In this document: in pieces, positions 38,055 to 48,990 of the stretch | How positions within the stretch are numbered: position 1 is the first letter of the stretch | Layout of the letters: every line of letters begins with the position of its first letter | Assembly (NCBI RefSeq): GCF_039871975.1 | Contig: NZ_JBDPLL010000001.1 | DNA: 64,000 nt | Source: Trichormus_B sp936914905 | GTDB taxonomy: Bacteria > Cyanobacteriota > Cyanobacteriia > Cyanobacteriales > Nostocaceae | Strand: one strand, 5' to 3' | Notes under the pieces: model-generated | Told to the model about the DNA's origin: nothing | Seen by the model: only the letters and a program-made list of their open reading frames with translations | Databases searched by the model: none | Made by a program: the position numbers and the translations under genes

Positions 38055-38271
38055 GTGGTACTGGGAAAATCGTCGTCAGTAGAAGGGTGTAGGATATGGG
38101 TACAAAGAAGAAGGGAAAAGCGAAAATAAAATCTTTAACCCTTACCCATTAACCTTCTGCCAAACCAACTAATAACTTTTAGATTGTATTTTCTGAGTAG
38201 TATTGGGTAGGGGATAGGGTGTGAGGCAAGAAAATTTTCCCCTTTCCCCTTAACCGTTACTCTTTTTGGTG

Positions 38272-39435
38272 TTAGAGAATCCCTATGACATGAAGTAAAC
38301 CCCTACCAGTAACTATCTCGATAATTAAGGCGATAAAACCTAGCATGGCTATGCGACCATTCCAGACTTCGGCGCTAGTTGTCAATCCCCATTCCCAACG
38401 TTCTTGGGGATACATTTTTACCCTTTTTTTCATTTGGGTGACTTGGGACAGTTTGAGGTTAGGTTTTTCTAGGGACTCTATTACCAAGTCTGCCAATGCT
38501 TTAATAAATACCGGATGAGTATTGGGTGCAGCAGCGCGACGGAAGTTGTGAATTCCTGCTTCTTTAGCTATTTCTCGATATTCAATATCAATTTCTTGCA
38601 GAGTCTCGATGTGTTCAGAAACAAAACTAATCGGTACAACTATCAAATCTTGAACACATTTTGCGCCTAGTTCTTTCAGGGCATCCTCAGTATAAGGTTG
38701 CAGCCACTCTACTGGGCCAACACGACTTTGATAAGCTAGGGTGTGGGGATTAGGGCGATTGAGGGTTTCCATAATTAGGTGAGTACATTCCTCAATCTCT
38801 TGCTGATAAGGATCTCCTGCTTCTACAACATAGCTTTTCGGCACACCGTGGGCGCTAAAGAATATATGCACCTGATCTGGTTCAGGAAATTGATTAAGTT
38901 GTTCAATGATCAGTTCCGCCATTGCTTGTAGGTAGCCTAGTTGTTTGTACCAGGAAGGAATAACGGTGTATTCAAGGGGCTGAAGTTTGGGATTTTCTTG
39001 CCAAAGTCTTTCCAACAGCCGGAAGCTAGAACCACTGGTACTGATGGAAAACTGTGGGTAAAGTGGCAGAATTACCAGTTTTTCAATGTTATCTTGTGCC
39101 AGTTGAGCGATCGCTTCTTCTGTGTAAGGATGCCAATAACGCATTCCCACATAAATCTTGGTTTCTTTACCCATCGCATCCAGTTGTGCTTTTAAGGCTT
39201 CGCCCTGCTCTTCTGTAATGCGCCGCAGTGGTGAACCACCACCTATGTGCTTATAATTTTCCTGTGATGTTTTTTCTCGTCGCGTAGCAATAAACCAAGC
39301 CAATGGCTTTTGCATCCAACGAAATGGTAGGCGAATAATTTCGGGATCAGAAAACAGGTTATATAAAAACGGACCGACATCCTCTAATTTATCGGGTCCT
39401 CCGAGATTGAGTAATAATACGCCTACACGACCCAT
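38272..39435 (-). CDS. hemH: Ferrochelatase with C-terminal chlorophyll-binding domain
   Basis: Inserts ferrous iron into protoporphyrin IX, the last step of haem synthesis. The ATG at 39435 gives MGRVGVLLLNLGGPD and 387 residues, the usual cyanobacterial length; an upstream 16-codon extension is rejected. The catalytic core has FFSAHGVPKSYV near residue 195 (active-site His) and SFVSEHIETLQEID near 271 (conserved Glu). The last 40 residues contain ERWEWGLTTSAEVWNGRIAM, a CAB/HLIP-type chlorophyll-binding helix joined by a short linker, as in other cyanobacterial type II ferrochelatases. The gene is divergent from the methyltransferase at 39544. Confidence 0.95.
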   Translation of the reverse strand: MGRVGVLLLNLGGPDKLEDVGPFLYNLFSDPEIIRLPFRWMQKPLAWFIATRREKTSQENYKHIGGGSPLRRITEEQGEALKAQLDAMGKETKIYVGMRYWHPYTEEAIAQLAQDNIEKLVILPLYPQFSISTSGSSFRLLERLWQENPKLQPLEYTVIPSWYKQLGYLQAMAELIIEQLNQFPEPDQVHIFFSAHGVPKSYVVEAGDPYQQEIEECTHLIMETLNRPNPHTLAYQSRVGPVEWLQPYTEDALKELGAKCVQDLIVVPISFVSEHIETLQEIDIEYREIAKEAGIHNFRRAAAPNTHPVFIKALADLVIESLEKPNLKLSQVTQMKKRVKMYPQERWEWGLTTSAEVWNGRIAMLGFIALIIEIVTGRGLLHVIGIL

Positions 39436-39543
39436 AGCAGTTACTTTCCCCCAACCTTGCAGATTTTTTACTAATGTTAACAATATATCTTTATATCTTT
39501 ATATCTTTATTAAAGAGAAAGCTTTATTAGCAGGAAATATGCA

Positions 39544-40167
39544 ATGGCCACAATTTTTAGAGACTGGAGTTACCGTTATCAGTGGCTATATGATGGTGTC
39601 TCCCGTTTAGCAGCCTTGAGTGTGGGGGGTGAAGGGCATTTCCGCCAACTAGCCCTACAAGGCTTAACCCTGCACTCAGATACTCAAATCCTAGATTTGT
39701 GTTGTGGTAGCGGACAAGCGACAGAATTTTTGGTGAAATTATCACAAAATGTTACAGGACTGGATGCTTCCCCATTATCTTTACAACGGGCGCGTCAAGA
39801 TGTGCCGAATGCTACTTATGTGGAAGCTTTTGCAGAAGATATGCCTTTTACAGATAATTTATTTGATGTGGTACATACTAGCGCCGCTTTACATGAGATG
39901 CAGCCGGAACAATTACGGAAAATCATTCAAGAAGTTTATCGGGTATTAAAGCCAGGAGGAGTATTCACCTTGGTAGATTTTCATCCTCCCACAAATCGTA
40001 TTTTTTGGCCAGGTTTATCGGTGTTTTTCTGGTGGTTTGAAACGGAAACTGCTTGGGAGTTTTTGAAAACTGATTTACCTGGTTTGTTGCGAGAAAATGG
40101 GTTTGAGGTAAATGCACCAAGTTTATATGCTGGTGGTAGTTTACAGGTAATTCAAGCGAGGAAATAG
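39544..40167 (+). CDS. Class I SAM-dependent methyltransferase
   Basis: A 207-residue enzyme with the UbiE/MenG-like core: motif I QILDLCCGSGQATEFL near residue 49, motif II region GLDASPLSLQRARQDV near 73, and motif III VLKPGGVFTLVDFHPP near 134. The N-terminus MATIFRDWSYRYQWLYDGVS is typical of a cyanobacterial subgroup whose substrate is not known; a quinone or tocopherol-like substrate is conceivable by family. It is intact and starts 108 bp from the hemH start in divergent orientation, so the two may share a regulatory region. Short ACTCCTG-type repeats follow the stop. Confidence 0.85.
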   Translation: MATIFRDWSYRYQWLYDGVSRLAALSVGGEGHFRQLALQGLTLHSDTQILDLCCGSGQATEFLVKLSQNVTGLDASPLSLQRARQDVPNATYVEAFAEDMPFTDNLFDVVHTSAALHEMQPEQLRKIIQEVYRVLKPGGVFTLVDFHPPTNRIFWPGLSVFFWWFETETAWEFLKTDLPGLLRENGFEVNAPSLYAGGSLQVIQARK

Positions 40168-40225
40168 CGAAGTCAGGTGTCAGGAGTCAGGAGTTCAGAA
40201 TGCTGATAACTGATAACTGATTCCA

Positions 40226-41015
40226 CTAAGCCGATTTGAAAAATCTAATAATCTCGCGGACGTGATCGGGAAATTGTCCATAGGTGGAGAGTTGTGTGAT
40301 CGCATTTCTGGCTTCTCTCGATAAACGCTCATGTTCTGTTTGGTTTGTAGCTCTTAATTCTTCTAAACTAGCAAGAATAAGAGCTAACTCTTGTCGTATT
40401 TCTTCGCTGAATTTTTGGTTGTTAGCTGCTAAAGAATATAGTTCTTATAGATTCAGTTTATCTTATAAAGATTGCGCTTTTTGTTCTATTCCGTAAAAAC
40501 GGTTACGCAGTTCTAAAATATCTTCACGAGAATAGGTAAAAGCTTGACGGATCATTCTTAAGCTCGCATATAAATATTTATAGAAGTTATAGAAGCTAAT
40601 TGCTGGACGCAATAAGGTTAATAACAAAGCTGCACCAGGACTTACATATCCAACAGCACTAATTTCCGTGGCTCCTAGAATATACAACGCTATAGCTGAG
40701 ATTAAGTGTAAACTAGTAGCCAACCAGAGCGATTGCTTGGCTAAAATACCCACATACTTAATTTGTTTCTCATCTACAGAAATATTTGTTCCAATTGATT
40801 CAGCAGCTTCTGCTAAAACTTCTTTAGCCTGAAGATGGACATTCCACAGAACTGTCACAATGACCAATAACCACCAAAAACTCGCACCACCAATTACCCA
40901 ATCGAGAAAGTTACCAGCAGCTATATGAAACCATTCTAAAACACCAAAAGCTACTAATACTACTACTTCCCCACAATTGAACTGATAAAAAAGTTTAAAT
41001 ACATCTGATTTTATT
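40226..41015 (-). pseudogene. Membrane protein of unknown function, broken
   Basis: The readable frame on the minus strand runs from about 41015 (SDVFKLFYQFNCGEVVVLVA) through two or three membrane helices (WVIGGASFWWLLVIVTVLW and later WLATSLHLISAIALYILG) and a cytoplasmic coiled stretch. At 40463 two in-frame stops (KAQSL, stop, DKLNL, stop, ELYSL) interrupt it; the C-terminal tail QELALILASLEELRATNQTE continues to a stop at 40226. No ATG is seen at the expected start, where ATA stands. I do not recognise the family. The long intact core suggests loss of function is recent. Confidence 0.65.
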
Positions 41016-41877
41016 TACCATAAAAATCTTACCTCTATCATGACTAGAGGTTAACTGTTAACCTACTAGGATTGTGCTGCTTTTTCTACTAGTACATCCT
41101 ACTTAGCCGCTTTCAATTGTCAAAAATTATCATCTTTATTTCAGCAAAATCTTGGCAAATTCACCATATTTGTGGGAATCATCAGTCCTAATTATCAAAG
41201 GCAAACTCAGCATCTCCAGTATTCTTTATTTAAACTTTATAGAGACTTGACAATTAATAGTACAAGATATAGTAGTATATAACCATACTGGGTGTTTAAT
41301 GAAAATCTTATTAATCAATACAACTAAAAATTAAACCCCAGGAAATCAGTAGGAACTTCAGCATCTTGGTAAGTTTATTTTGGTAGGTTAGTTCGGGTGT
41401 CATCGGAAAAACACCAAGTCTAATCAAAGATGGATGATCATGATATGTAATATGCAGTAGCAAATAGCTTTTGCTTCTAGCAGATCCCAGTTTGGGTAAT
41501 TGAATCAGAATCTAGGTTTTATTTTGGATAGATTTTAACCCGGATTTTCCTCATACCCGTTGCAATACATATTAAACGCTGACTGCGTAACCGCGGTAGA
41601 GAGAGCAATTCTAATGCACATTAACAGTAGGATTAACTCATATCCCTATTGCTATTCATAGTAACTCTGGCTGCTTCACTTCTACAGCCTAGAGAAACTT
41701 CCTCACGCAGATTAATCGCGGAATGTGGGATCTATCCTCCAGAGCTATTCATATCAACTCTGGCTACTGACAGCACAGAGAAATTTCCTCATGCAGATTA
41801 ACTACAAAGATGAGCTGATTACAAAGCAGTAGCAGCAATTTATCAAAAATTGAAAAAGCCAAAGATACTACAGAATT
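41016..41877. other. Spacer with degenerate tandem segment
   Basis: About 860 bp with no gene visible. Around 41649-41720 and 41741-41812 a segment of about 70 bp with gctattcata, aactctggct and tcctcacgcagattaa is repeated with many changes. This could be the upstream regulatory region of the exoprotein gene that follows. Confidence 0.45.
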
Positions 41878-44800
41878 ATGACTGAACAAGTTTTCAACAC
41901 CTCTACACTTGACGGGACAAACGGTTTTATTATCATAAATAACAATGCAACCGATGACAAATTAGGCTACTCAGTTGGCAACGCCGGAGACATTAACGGT
42001 CATGGTATAGACGACCTCATTATCGGCGCTCCCAATGCCAATTCCAATGACAGAAATAATTCTGGCACAAGCTATATATATAGTATTTGGGTATTTGGTA
42101 CCACCAAAGGGTTTGCTTCCACCATTGATATCTCCACTCTGGATCGAATCAACGGCTTTACTCTCATTGGTGCTACAGAAGGTGACTTATCAGGCCGTTC
42201 TGTTAGTACAGCCGGAGACATTAACGGTGATGGTATAGACGACCTCATCATTGGTGCTCCCAATGCCAATTCCAATGGAGAAAATTCTGGGGCGGCATAC
42301 ATCATAATTTGGCAAAAATAGCTTCTCTAACACCACCATAGACCTTTCCAACCTTGACGGTAACGGCTTTGTCATCAACGGTTTGACTGTGGAAGATAGA
42401 TTAGCCTTCTCCCTTAGTAATGCGGGAGATATCAACAATGACGGCTTTGATGATCTGATTATTGGCGCTCCCAATGCCTACACCGACAGCAACGGTAAGC
42501 CTGGACAGACCTATATAGTATTTGGTCAGAGCGAATTTGATTCTAGGTTTGACCTCTCCAGCCTTGATGGTAGTAACGATTTTGTCATCAACGGACAAAG
42601 TATAGAAGACTACTCAGGCTTATCCGTTAGTAATGCGGGAGATATCAACAATGACGACATTGATAACCTGATTATCGGCACTCCCCAAGCGACTCCCAAT
42701 GGCACAAATTCTGGTCAGATATATATAGTTTTTAGACAGGAAGGCGCTGTTATTCCCACTCTTGACCTTGACCTTGACAGCCTTGATGGCACCAACGGTT
42801 TTATGAGCAATGGTGAAGAAGATAGCAAATTAGGCTTCTCCGTTAGCAGTGCCGCAGACGTTAACAGTGACGGCATTGATGACCTAATTATTGGCGGACA
42901 CGATGCCGATGTCAATGGAATAACCAATGAGGGAATCAGCTATGTGATATTTGGTCAAGATAGTAATTTTGATTCTAGCTTTGACCTCACCAGTCTTGAT
43001 GGTAATAACGGTTTTGTCTCAACAGTATCAACGAATTTGATAACTCAGGCTGGTCTGTTAGAGGTGTAGGAGATATCAGCAGTGATGGTATTGACGATTT
43101 AATTATTAGCGCCAACAACGCAGATCCCAATGGCGAAAGTTCCGGTCAAAGCTATGTAATTTTTGGCAAAAATAACTTTGGTGCTGCCATCAATCTTTCT
43201 GATTGATATTGATGGGACTAAGGGCTTTATCATCAATGGCAATTTGGAGGGTGATAATTTAGGTAATTCAGTTAGTGGTGCAGGAGACGTAAATGGTGAT
43301 GGAATCGCTGACTTAATTCTTAGCGCCCCCATTGCTGATGATTCTGGGGAAAGTTACGTGATTTTTGGCATCAACAGCGCCCCTACAGATTTGTTACTCG
43401 ACAACAATAGCGTTGATGAAAATGTTGAATCTGAAACCTTAATCGGCCAATTCACTATCACTGACCCTAATGTAAAAGTACAGCAATTTACTTACAGCCT
43501 AGTTGCTGGTGTTGGTGATAATAGTTTCTTCACTATTGATGGTGAAAATCTGAAAATTAACGCCTCTCCTGATTTTGAAACCAAATCAATTTATGTGATT
43601 CTGGTCAAAACTACAGATCAAGGTGGACTATTTTATGAAAAAGAGTTCACTATCAATATCAATGACATTGATGAAACCGCAACAAATACAGCACCGACAG
43701 ATTTAACATTAACTGTCACGTCCATTGATGAGAATGTTCACTCAGAAACAGTAATTGGTACATTTCTCACTCCAGAACACAGGTGATACTTTCACATACA
43801 ACTTAGTTACTGATGAGGATTATCCAGATAATACTTTCTTCACTATTGATGGTAAAAATCTGAAAATTAACGCCTCTCCTGATTTTGAAACCAAGGCGAC
43901 TTACAACATTAATATTAAGACAACAGATGCTGACGGACTATCTTTTACTCAGCAGTTAATTATTAATATTAATGACATTGAAGAGAATGAAACCCCTACA
44001 GATTGAGGACACTCTACAACTAAAATCCTCAAAATTAGTGATGATCTTTTAAAAAGCTCAGCCAAAAGAGCACGGCTATAGTTAAAGTTCCAATAGCAAG
44101 AAATAGTTTTAGTGATATTAATGAATTAGTAGCATTTGCTGTTGATGATGCTTCTGGAATAGTTGATGGTATCGCCCCTGGTGAAGCTAGATATACTGAA
44201 GCAGCTATAGAAAATAGCAAGATTATTTTCTCTACTATTTTTAAGATCCCCAGCCAGTTTGATAGTAGCGACCTCAACAGGTTATTAGAATTTGATGCCA
44301 ATACTAACTTGAGGTTTTATTTGGTAAAAAATAGCTCAAATGATTCTGTAACAGCTGGTATCACTCCTATTTCCAACATAATTTTTCTAACTCCTCAACT
44401 ATCCAAATGAGCAACTTAGGAGATAATAATTTCTCTCTTGTTTTGCAGGATAATTCTCGTAATTATTCGGACTTACAGGATTTGGTTATTAATATTCAAG
44501 CTACAGATAATCGTTTAAATCTAGGTACAAGATTCCAAAATTCTCCTCAAGGAGATAATAAGGAGAGAATATTGATTTATGGAATGTTACTGGTTTGGTA
44601 AATCCTGAGTTTAGAGTCTACCTAGAAGTAGCTTTTGATAACTATATCGGCTTCTATAAAGTAACTAGTCAAAATGGTGGGATTGATATCAATGGTGATG
44701 GTACTGCTGATATTCTTCCTGGACAAGCTGGCTATACTCAAGCTGCGGTTAATCAGCATTTAAGCAATCTTGGTTTGAGTGTAAGTAATAGTCAAACAGC

Positions 44801-45050
44801 GACTTTTAAGGGTATGTTAGAAGGTAGTGCTATCTATCTACCATTTTTGATTTTTAATAGTATAACCGATGCTGTTCTTGATAGTAATAATCTAGCAGAT
44901 TATTTCACATTCTTAGGTGCTAATTCTGATCAAGTAGATCATGTCCATCTTTTAGGAGATAATATTTTGGGTTTTGAAGATTTAACAAATGGTGGTGATC
45001 AAGATTTCAATGATATTGAAGTCAAATTTGATTTAGAAACCATCGTTTAG
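41878..45050 (+). pseudogene. FG-GAP/cadherin-like/DUF4114 exoprotein, broken
   Basis: A large secreted calcium-binding protein in pieces. The ATG at 41878 is followed by about six FG-GAP (integrin alpha-type) repeats, each with GDINGDGIDDLIIGAP, the DxNxDGxxD calcium loop. Two cadherin-type repeats (SIDENVHSETVIG and FFTIDGENLKINASPDFETK) and a C-terminal DUF4114 domain (FEDLTNGGDQDFNDIEVKFD) follow. Frame changes occur near 42310, 43020, 43204 (a 4-bp tgat duplication at 43200-43207), 43780 and 44575, plus stops at 44004 and near 44100. Such proteins are exported by type I secretion and act at the cell surface. The C-terminal piece 44595-45050 is still open. Confidence 0.9.
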
Positions 45051-45268
45051 ACCTCAAAAGATAGGGGTGATGCATGAATTACCTCTACAGGATTAAATTT
45101 TTAGTTTTTAGTTTTTAGGTAAGCATTCAGCTAATACCTAACGGCACGCTACGCGAACAGCCATCAGCAGTCAGCTTTTTCATGGTGACGCTATAAATAT
45201 CTATTGGATAATTAACCGATTTCTCAAACATTCTGACTCCTGACTCCTGAATTTTTAGGTTTTTTATT

Positions 45269-45688
45269 TCAAGTTTTTACTTGGTCTTGTGAGGTCTGCA
45301 AAATTCTTTTAAGAGAATTTCCTTTAACAATCATGGCAGCATGATTAATATCTAACCAGATCCTTTCTCTTTGGGTTGCTTCTGGCCAATCTTCTAATAC
45401 TTGTTCTACTGGCAATAAAAATAGATTTACTCGATAAATATTACCGCGTTTACGATATTGATAAACGCCAATCTTTTCAGTATTTACTTGACCAACAACT
45501 CCTGCTTCTTCCCAGGCTTCTGTAGCTGCTGACTCAGGTAGAGTCATGCCTTTACAAACACCTCCTTTGGGTAATACCCAAAGGAGGTGTTTATGGCTGG
45601 TAATCAATAAGACTTCAACTTTTCCATCTCTCACACGATATAGAATCACTCCTGATTGTTTGCAGATTTCGTTAGTTTTTCGGCTCAT
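45269..45688 (-). CDS. NUDIX hydrolase
   Basis: A 139-residue NUDIX-fold pyrophosphohydrolase. The NUDIX box is recognisable as GGVCKGMTLPESAATEAWEEAG, with Thr in place of the usual Arg of the REUxEE signature (TEAWEEAG), as seen in many diphosphoinositol-phosphate-type cyanobacterial members (often KEAWEEAG). The substrate cannot be told from sequence. The start ATG at 45688 gives MSRKTNEICKQSGVILYRV. The frame is complete. It is convergent with the broken exoprotein gene, with a short ACTCCTG repeat tract between them, and stands alone. Confidence 0.85.
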   Translation of the reverse strand: MSRKTNEICKQSGVILYRVRDGKVEVLLITSHKHLLWVLPKGGVCKGMTLPESAATEAWEEAGVVGQVNTEKIGVYQYRKRGNIYRVNLFLLPVEQVLEDWPEATQRERIWLDINHAAMIVKGNSLKRILQTSQDQVKT

Positions 45689-46029
45689 GGGAGTATATTC
45701 ATGATAGATTAACCTCTAGATTGTTATAACTTTGAGAGCAATAGGCATTAGCCTATTGCTATGTCGGCCATTTTGACTATATATTCATTGATATTGCTTA
45801 CATCTTTCACTTAGTTAACTGGTTATTCAGTATAATATTTAACGAAGTTAGATTGTTGGTCCTGATTCATGCCAAATTTACAAGATTCCTGTCTGGTAAT
45901 TACAGGGCAGTTTTCACTGTATTTTTCAACTATGTTGATCACAAATAATTCATAAAAACAGCCATGTTGGTAATAAAATAATGTAATCGATGGAACTAAA
46001 CCTACAAACATTTTGCTAAGGATAGTCGA

Positions 46030-46417
46030 TTAAATAACCTGTAACTGTAGTTTAGGGGTGTAATTCCATTGGGGCAAGAATTCATCACAAACAATCTTCA
46101 GATTTGATTTGAAGTCAAAAGCCACATTTCGGCCGGTTTGATAGGTGTTATAGAGAATAATAGTCAAGAGTTTGAGTCCAGTTCGGATGGTTACTGTTGC
46201 CATGAGGTCTTTTACAGTCTGGACACTCTCAGAAATCAGCCCCTAACACAGGGGAGAAATATGAGGAAAGAAACGATGCCCAATGGGATTGTACTTGGAG
46301 CTCTAGGGTAGATAATGAGGGATGGGAATTTCGATACCCAGTTCATTAACTAAAGCCTGTAAGTCCTGTGTGAAGATGTAATAGGGAGAGCTATTGCTAG
46401 GGCCCCCATCACATCAG
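46030..46417 (-). pseudogene. ISAzo13-like transposase, C-terminal remnant, copy 1
   Basis: Read on the minus strand from the assembly gap, the sequence gives CDGGPSNSSPYYIFTQDLQA, LVNELGIEIPIPHY, then SSKYNPIGHRFFPH and, after a frameshift, VAFDFKSNLKIVCDEFLPQW, ending at 46030. This is the end of a DDE transposase of the ISAzo13 (Rhodopirellula-type) group as I know it. A stop after IPHYLP and frameshifts near 46245 and later show it is dead. The N-terminal two-thirds lie in or beyond the gap. A second copy in the opposite direction is at 59805-60103. Confidence 0.72.
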
Positions 46418-46517
46418 NNNNNNNNNNNNNNNNNNNNNNNNNNNNNNNNNNNNNNNNNNNNNNNNNNNNNNNNNNNNNNNNNNNNNNNNNNNNNNNNNNN
46501 NNNNNNNNNNNNNNNNN
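46418..46517. other. Assembly gap (100 N)
   Basis: Exactly 100 undetermined bases, the conventional length for a gap of unknown size. It interrupts the ISAzo13-like element, so the missing part is probably the rest of that repeat. Confidence 0.95.
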
Positions 46518-46900
46518 AAAAATGTTGAGCAATGTTTATTCAGTAGGTAACTCTTCATCTTAGAAAAGAGAGATTTATGGAGATTCATAGACAGTTTAGT
46601 TTTTTGGAACTCTAAAGAAACTGCATGAGAATGACGAACAGCAAATTGAGAATTTTAGTGCTTATATTTATTGTTATAAAGATGGCAATATTTTCATTGA
46701 AATTGATTCGGTAACAAAAGTAGCCATCTTTTAAAGAGTGTGTAAAAACTCACCAAGGGAGTCCCTATAGTAACTGAGAACACGCAATGCTCCACCAACT
46801 TACAGGCAGGAAACTATATTAGTTCGTGATTAAGACAGTTAGATTTCATTCCGGTTTCTATGTCGCATCTGTAGCTTATTTTAAATAATCGGTATTATTT
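46518..46900. other. Gene-free stretch after gap
   Basis: About 380 bp of AT-rich sequence with no protein-like frame that I can recognise. Part may be the far end of the IS element or eroded coding sequence. Confidence 0.3.
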
Positions 46901-47730
46901 ATGACTAATATATTTAAGCTAATCAACCAAATTGTGATCGCAGAAGCACAGTTATCTGCAACCCAATTCCTTGCGCCTTGTGTCAAGGGTGGACGAGTCC
47001 GCACACGGGTAGCCGGGATGGTTTACACCTTCACGCCAAAGCCTAGTAAATTTGAAGGTTGGGGCATATTTGATGCTGTGGATGAAAAGACAGCAAAGCT
47101 AGTAGAAGAAGTAGATGTACCCCAAGTTGCCGAATAGCTGCAAAACTTTCCCCAAATCAGAATACGGTTAGCACATAAACTGTAACGACAAACTTGGTTA
47201 GCATACCCTATGAATGAAGCAGATATGCATCAACGGTTGAAGGTGGTTAAGCCGATCGCAGTTCATTTAGTAAATGAAGGTGTTGTCTTTGAGCAAATCA
47301 CTGCTTGTTGGCATGGGCAATCCTCCTGGTTCGAGGAAGTTGATCGCCGGATAGATCTGACAATGGTGGAAACTCTGCAATCTGCAATTAAACAACTCAT
47401 TCCTACAAAGGAATTGGAGTTCAAAGGCATTACTCCAGAAATCCGCACAGTATATGAATTAGCAAGTGAGCCGATTGAGGGCTTTGCTCAACCCCAACAG
47501 GATGAAAGGCGACTGAGAAAGCGTTGCAGATGGGGGGTCGTGAATTACGCCAATTCCATGATTGCGGTGATTATTAGACAGTTGATTGGACAACTAACTG
47601 CAGATGGTGTTCGGCACAGTAGTGCGATCACTAAAGTTGACTTGACTTTTGTCAGTTCTGCTATTTGTCTAAGTGGACGCGATCGCGATTTGACTTGCAG
47701 TCTTTAGTGGGTGTAATGGAAAAACAATAA
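46901..47730 (+). pseudogene. Conserved cyanobacterial protein of unknown function, broken
   Basis: One ancestral gene of about 275 codons, split in two. The N-terminal part (MTNIFKLINQIVIAEAQLSA, KGGRVRTRVAGMVYTFTPKP) ends at a stop at 47135-47137 after PQVAE. The same frame continues with LQNFPQIRIRLAHKL, stop, RQTWLAYPMNEADMHQRLKV. A frameshift near 47520 (RLRKRC against the expected RLRKAL) disrupts the C-terminal third, which ends as DLQSLVGVMEKQ at 47730. I do not know its function. It has no membrane segments. It ends 28 bp before the second copy of the IS5-like repeat. Confidence 0.75.
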
Positions 47731-47757
47731 TACTCTACTAGCAGTGTGTCTTAATTA

Positions 47758-48380
47758 CCAATAGAGACGGTGGAAAATTGACAAAGGAGTCTGTGTCTGG
47801 CTTTCCATAGTGTTAAGATTAGGAAAGAGCCAAGAAAAGAATCAGGGTTGGGAATAGTAACTGATAGGAACTATCCATGAAGATGTTGATAACTAATTTA
47901 TAACTGACCTCATATCTATAACATTTATAAAATAGGCAAAACTAATGAACCAATTCCTAATGTGACTAAACCACAAATACTAAGAATTACTTGTTCGTAA
48001 ATTCCGGAATTCAGGGGCAATCTTTATTGAGCTACCCGGAATATTTTTACAAGTCTAATGACGTGTTAAACAAAAATACCCTTGCTGGAAAACTCTTTAT
48101 TTCGTGCCTTTTGTTCTGAGTCGGGACCCATAATCGCTATCATGTTTTTCTACCTGTTCAAGGAGATTAACAGGCAAAACATTTTCTAATATCTCTAGCC
48201 AGTAATTCAATGTCTCCTTTGCTTCCGTTTTGGATATACCGAAATGCAAACCTAAAACCTTAAATGTTGGCATTTTCCTTACATAGAACAAGCTATAGAC
48301 ATACCTCTTCTTTTATCTCTAGTTTCGGTTTCTACCCTCCTCCTTTCTGATTTATAGGTATCTTTTTACTTTTTATCTCA
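47758..48380. repeat. 623-bp direct repeat, copy 2 (IS5-like remnant)
   Basis: Nearly identical to 1273-1895 and in the same orientation. It includes the minus-strand transposase fragment 48097-48291 (KMPTFKVLGLHFGISKTEA to GSRLRTKGTK). At its right edge (48380/48381) the transposase sequence breaks off and an IS1634-type fragment begins, so the N-terminal codons seen in copy 1 are missing here. Confidence 0.85.
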
Positions 48381-48785
48381 GGTTGTTGAACTTAAATGAG
48401 AATATTTGGTTGCTACTCCATATTTTTTGACTACTTCTAAGGCAATTGTTAGGAATAATGTAGTTCATCAATATTTGTATAGCTTATCTATTACTCTGCC
48501 TATTTTATCATTATTTAAATCTTCACCTTCAATTCCCGCTCCTAATAAATATTCTATGGCTTTTTTCTCAAAAAATTTAGGAAATGAATATAATGGTCTC
48601 CATACAGAACCTGGTTTATTCAGAATGATTACTTTGACTATTTCTCCTTTATTCACTTTCTCTCTACTATCTACTAAGAATATCTCATTGATTTTTTCTA
48701 CAACTCCTATCTCATCTATTATTCCTGCTATTATTTCCAAGTGATCGAATTTCTTACTCTCAAACTCTTCTTTTTGGTACTTCAT
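48381..48785 (-). pseudogene. IS1634-like transposase, N-terminal remnant
   Basis: The minus strand starts MKYQKEEFESKKFDHLEIIA and continues GIIDEIGVVEKINEIFLVDS, the DUF4277 domain that forms the N-terminus of IS1634-family transposases. It is open to 48468 (DKLYKY), where two stops follow; the next residues (LEVVKKYGVATKYSHLSSTT) remain in family order until the junction at 48381, where the IS5-like repeat takes over. The DDE catalytic domain is absent. The fragment shows that one element was cut or deleted by the arrival of another. Confidence 0.8.
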
Positions 48786-48990
48786 ATTTTTGGGTATTTT
48801 TATTTAGTTTAGGCTCATTTCCATTCATTTTCTCATCTTTTATCCTGAATTTGTTATCAATACTTACTAGTTCCAAGTTGTTGGTGATTTTTATTGTACT
48901 ATCTATTTTTTTACTATTTAAATTATGTTTTTATTACGTAATCGATGTAGATTATTACATCTATGTACGTAGTACAAAATAAAGTGCGGA

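Noticed and set aside
44035..44301. Minus-strand 88-codon frame
   Set aside because: It is antisense to the linker before the DUF4114 part of the exoprotein pseudogene.
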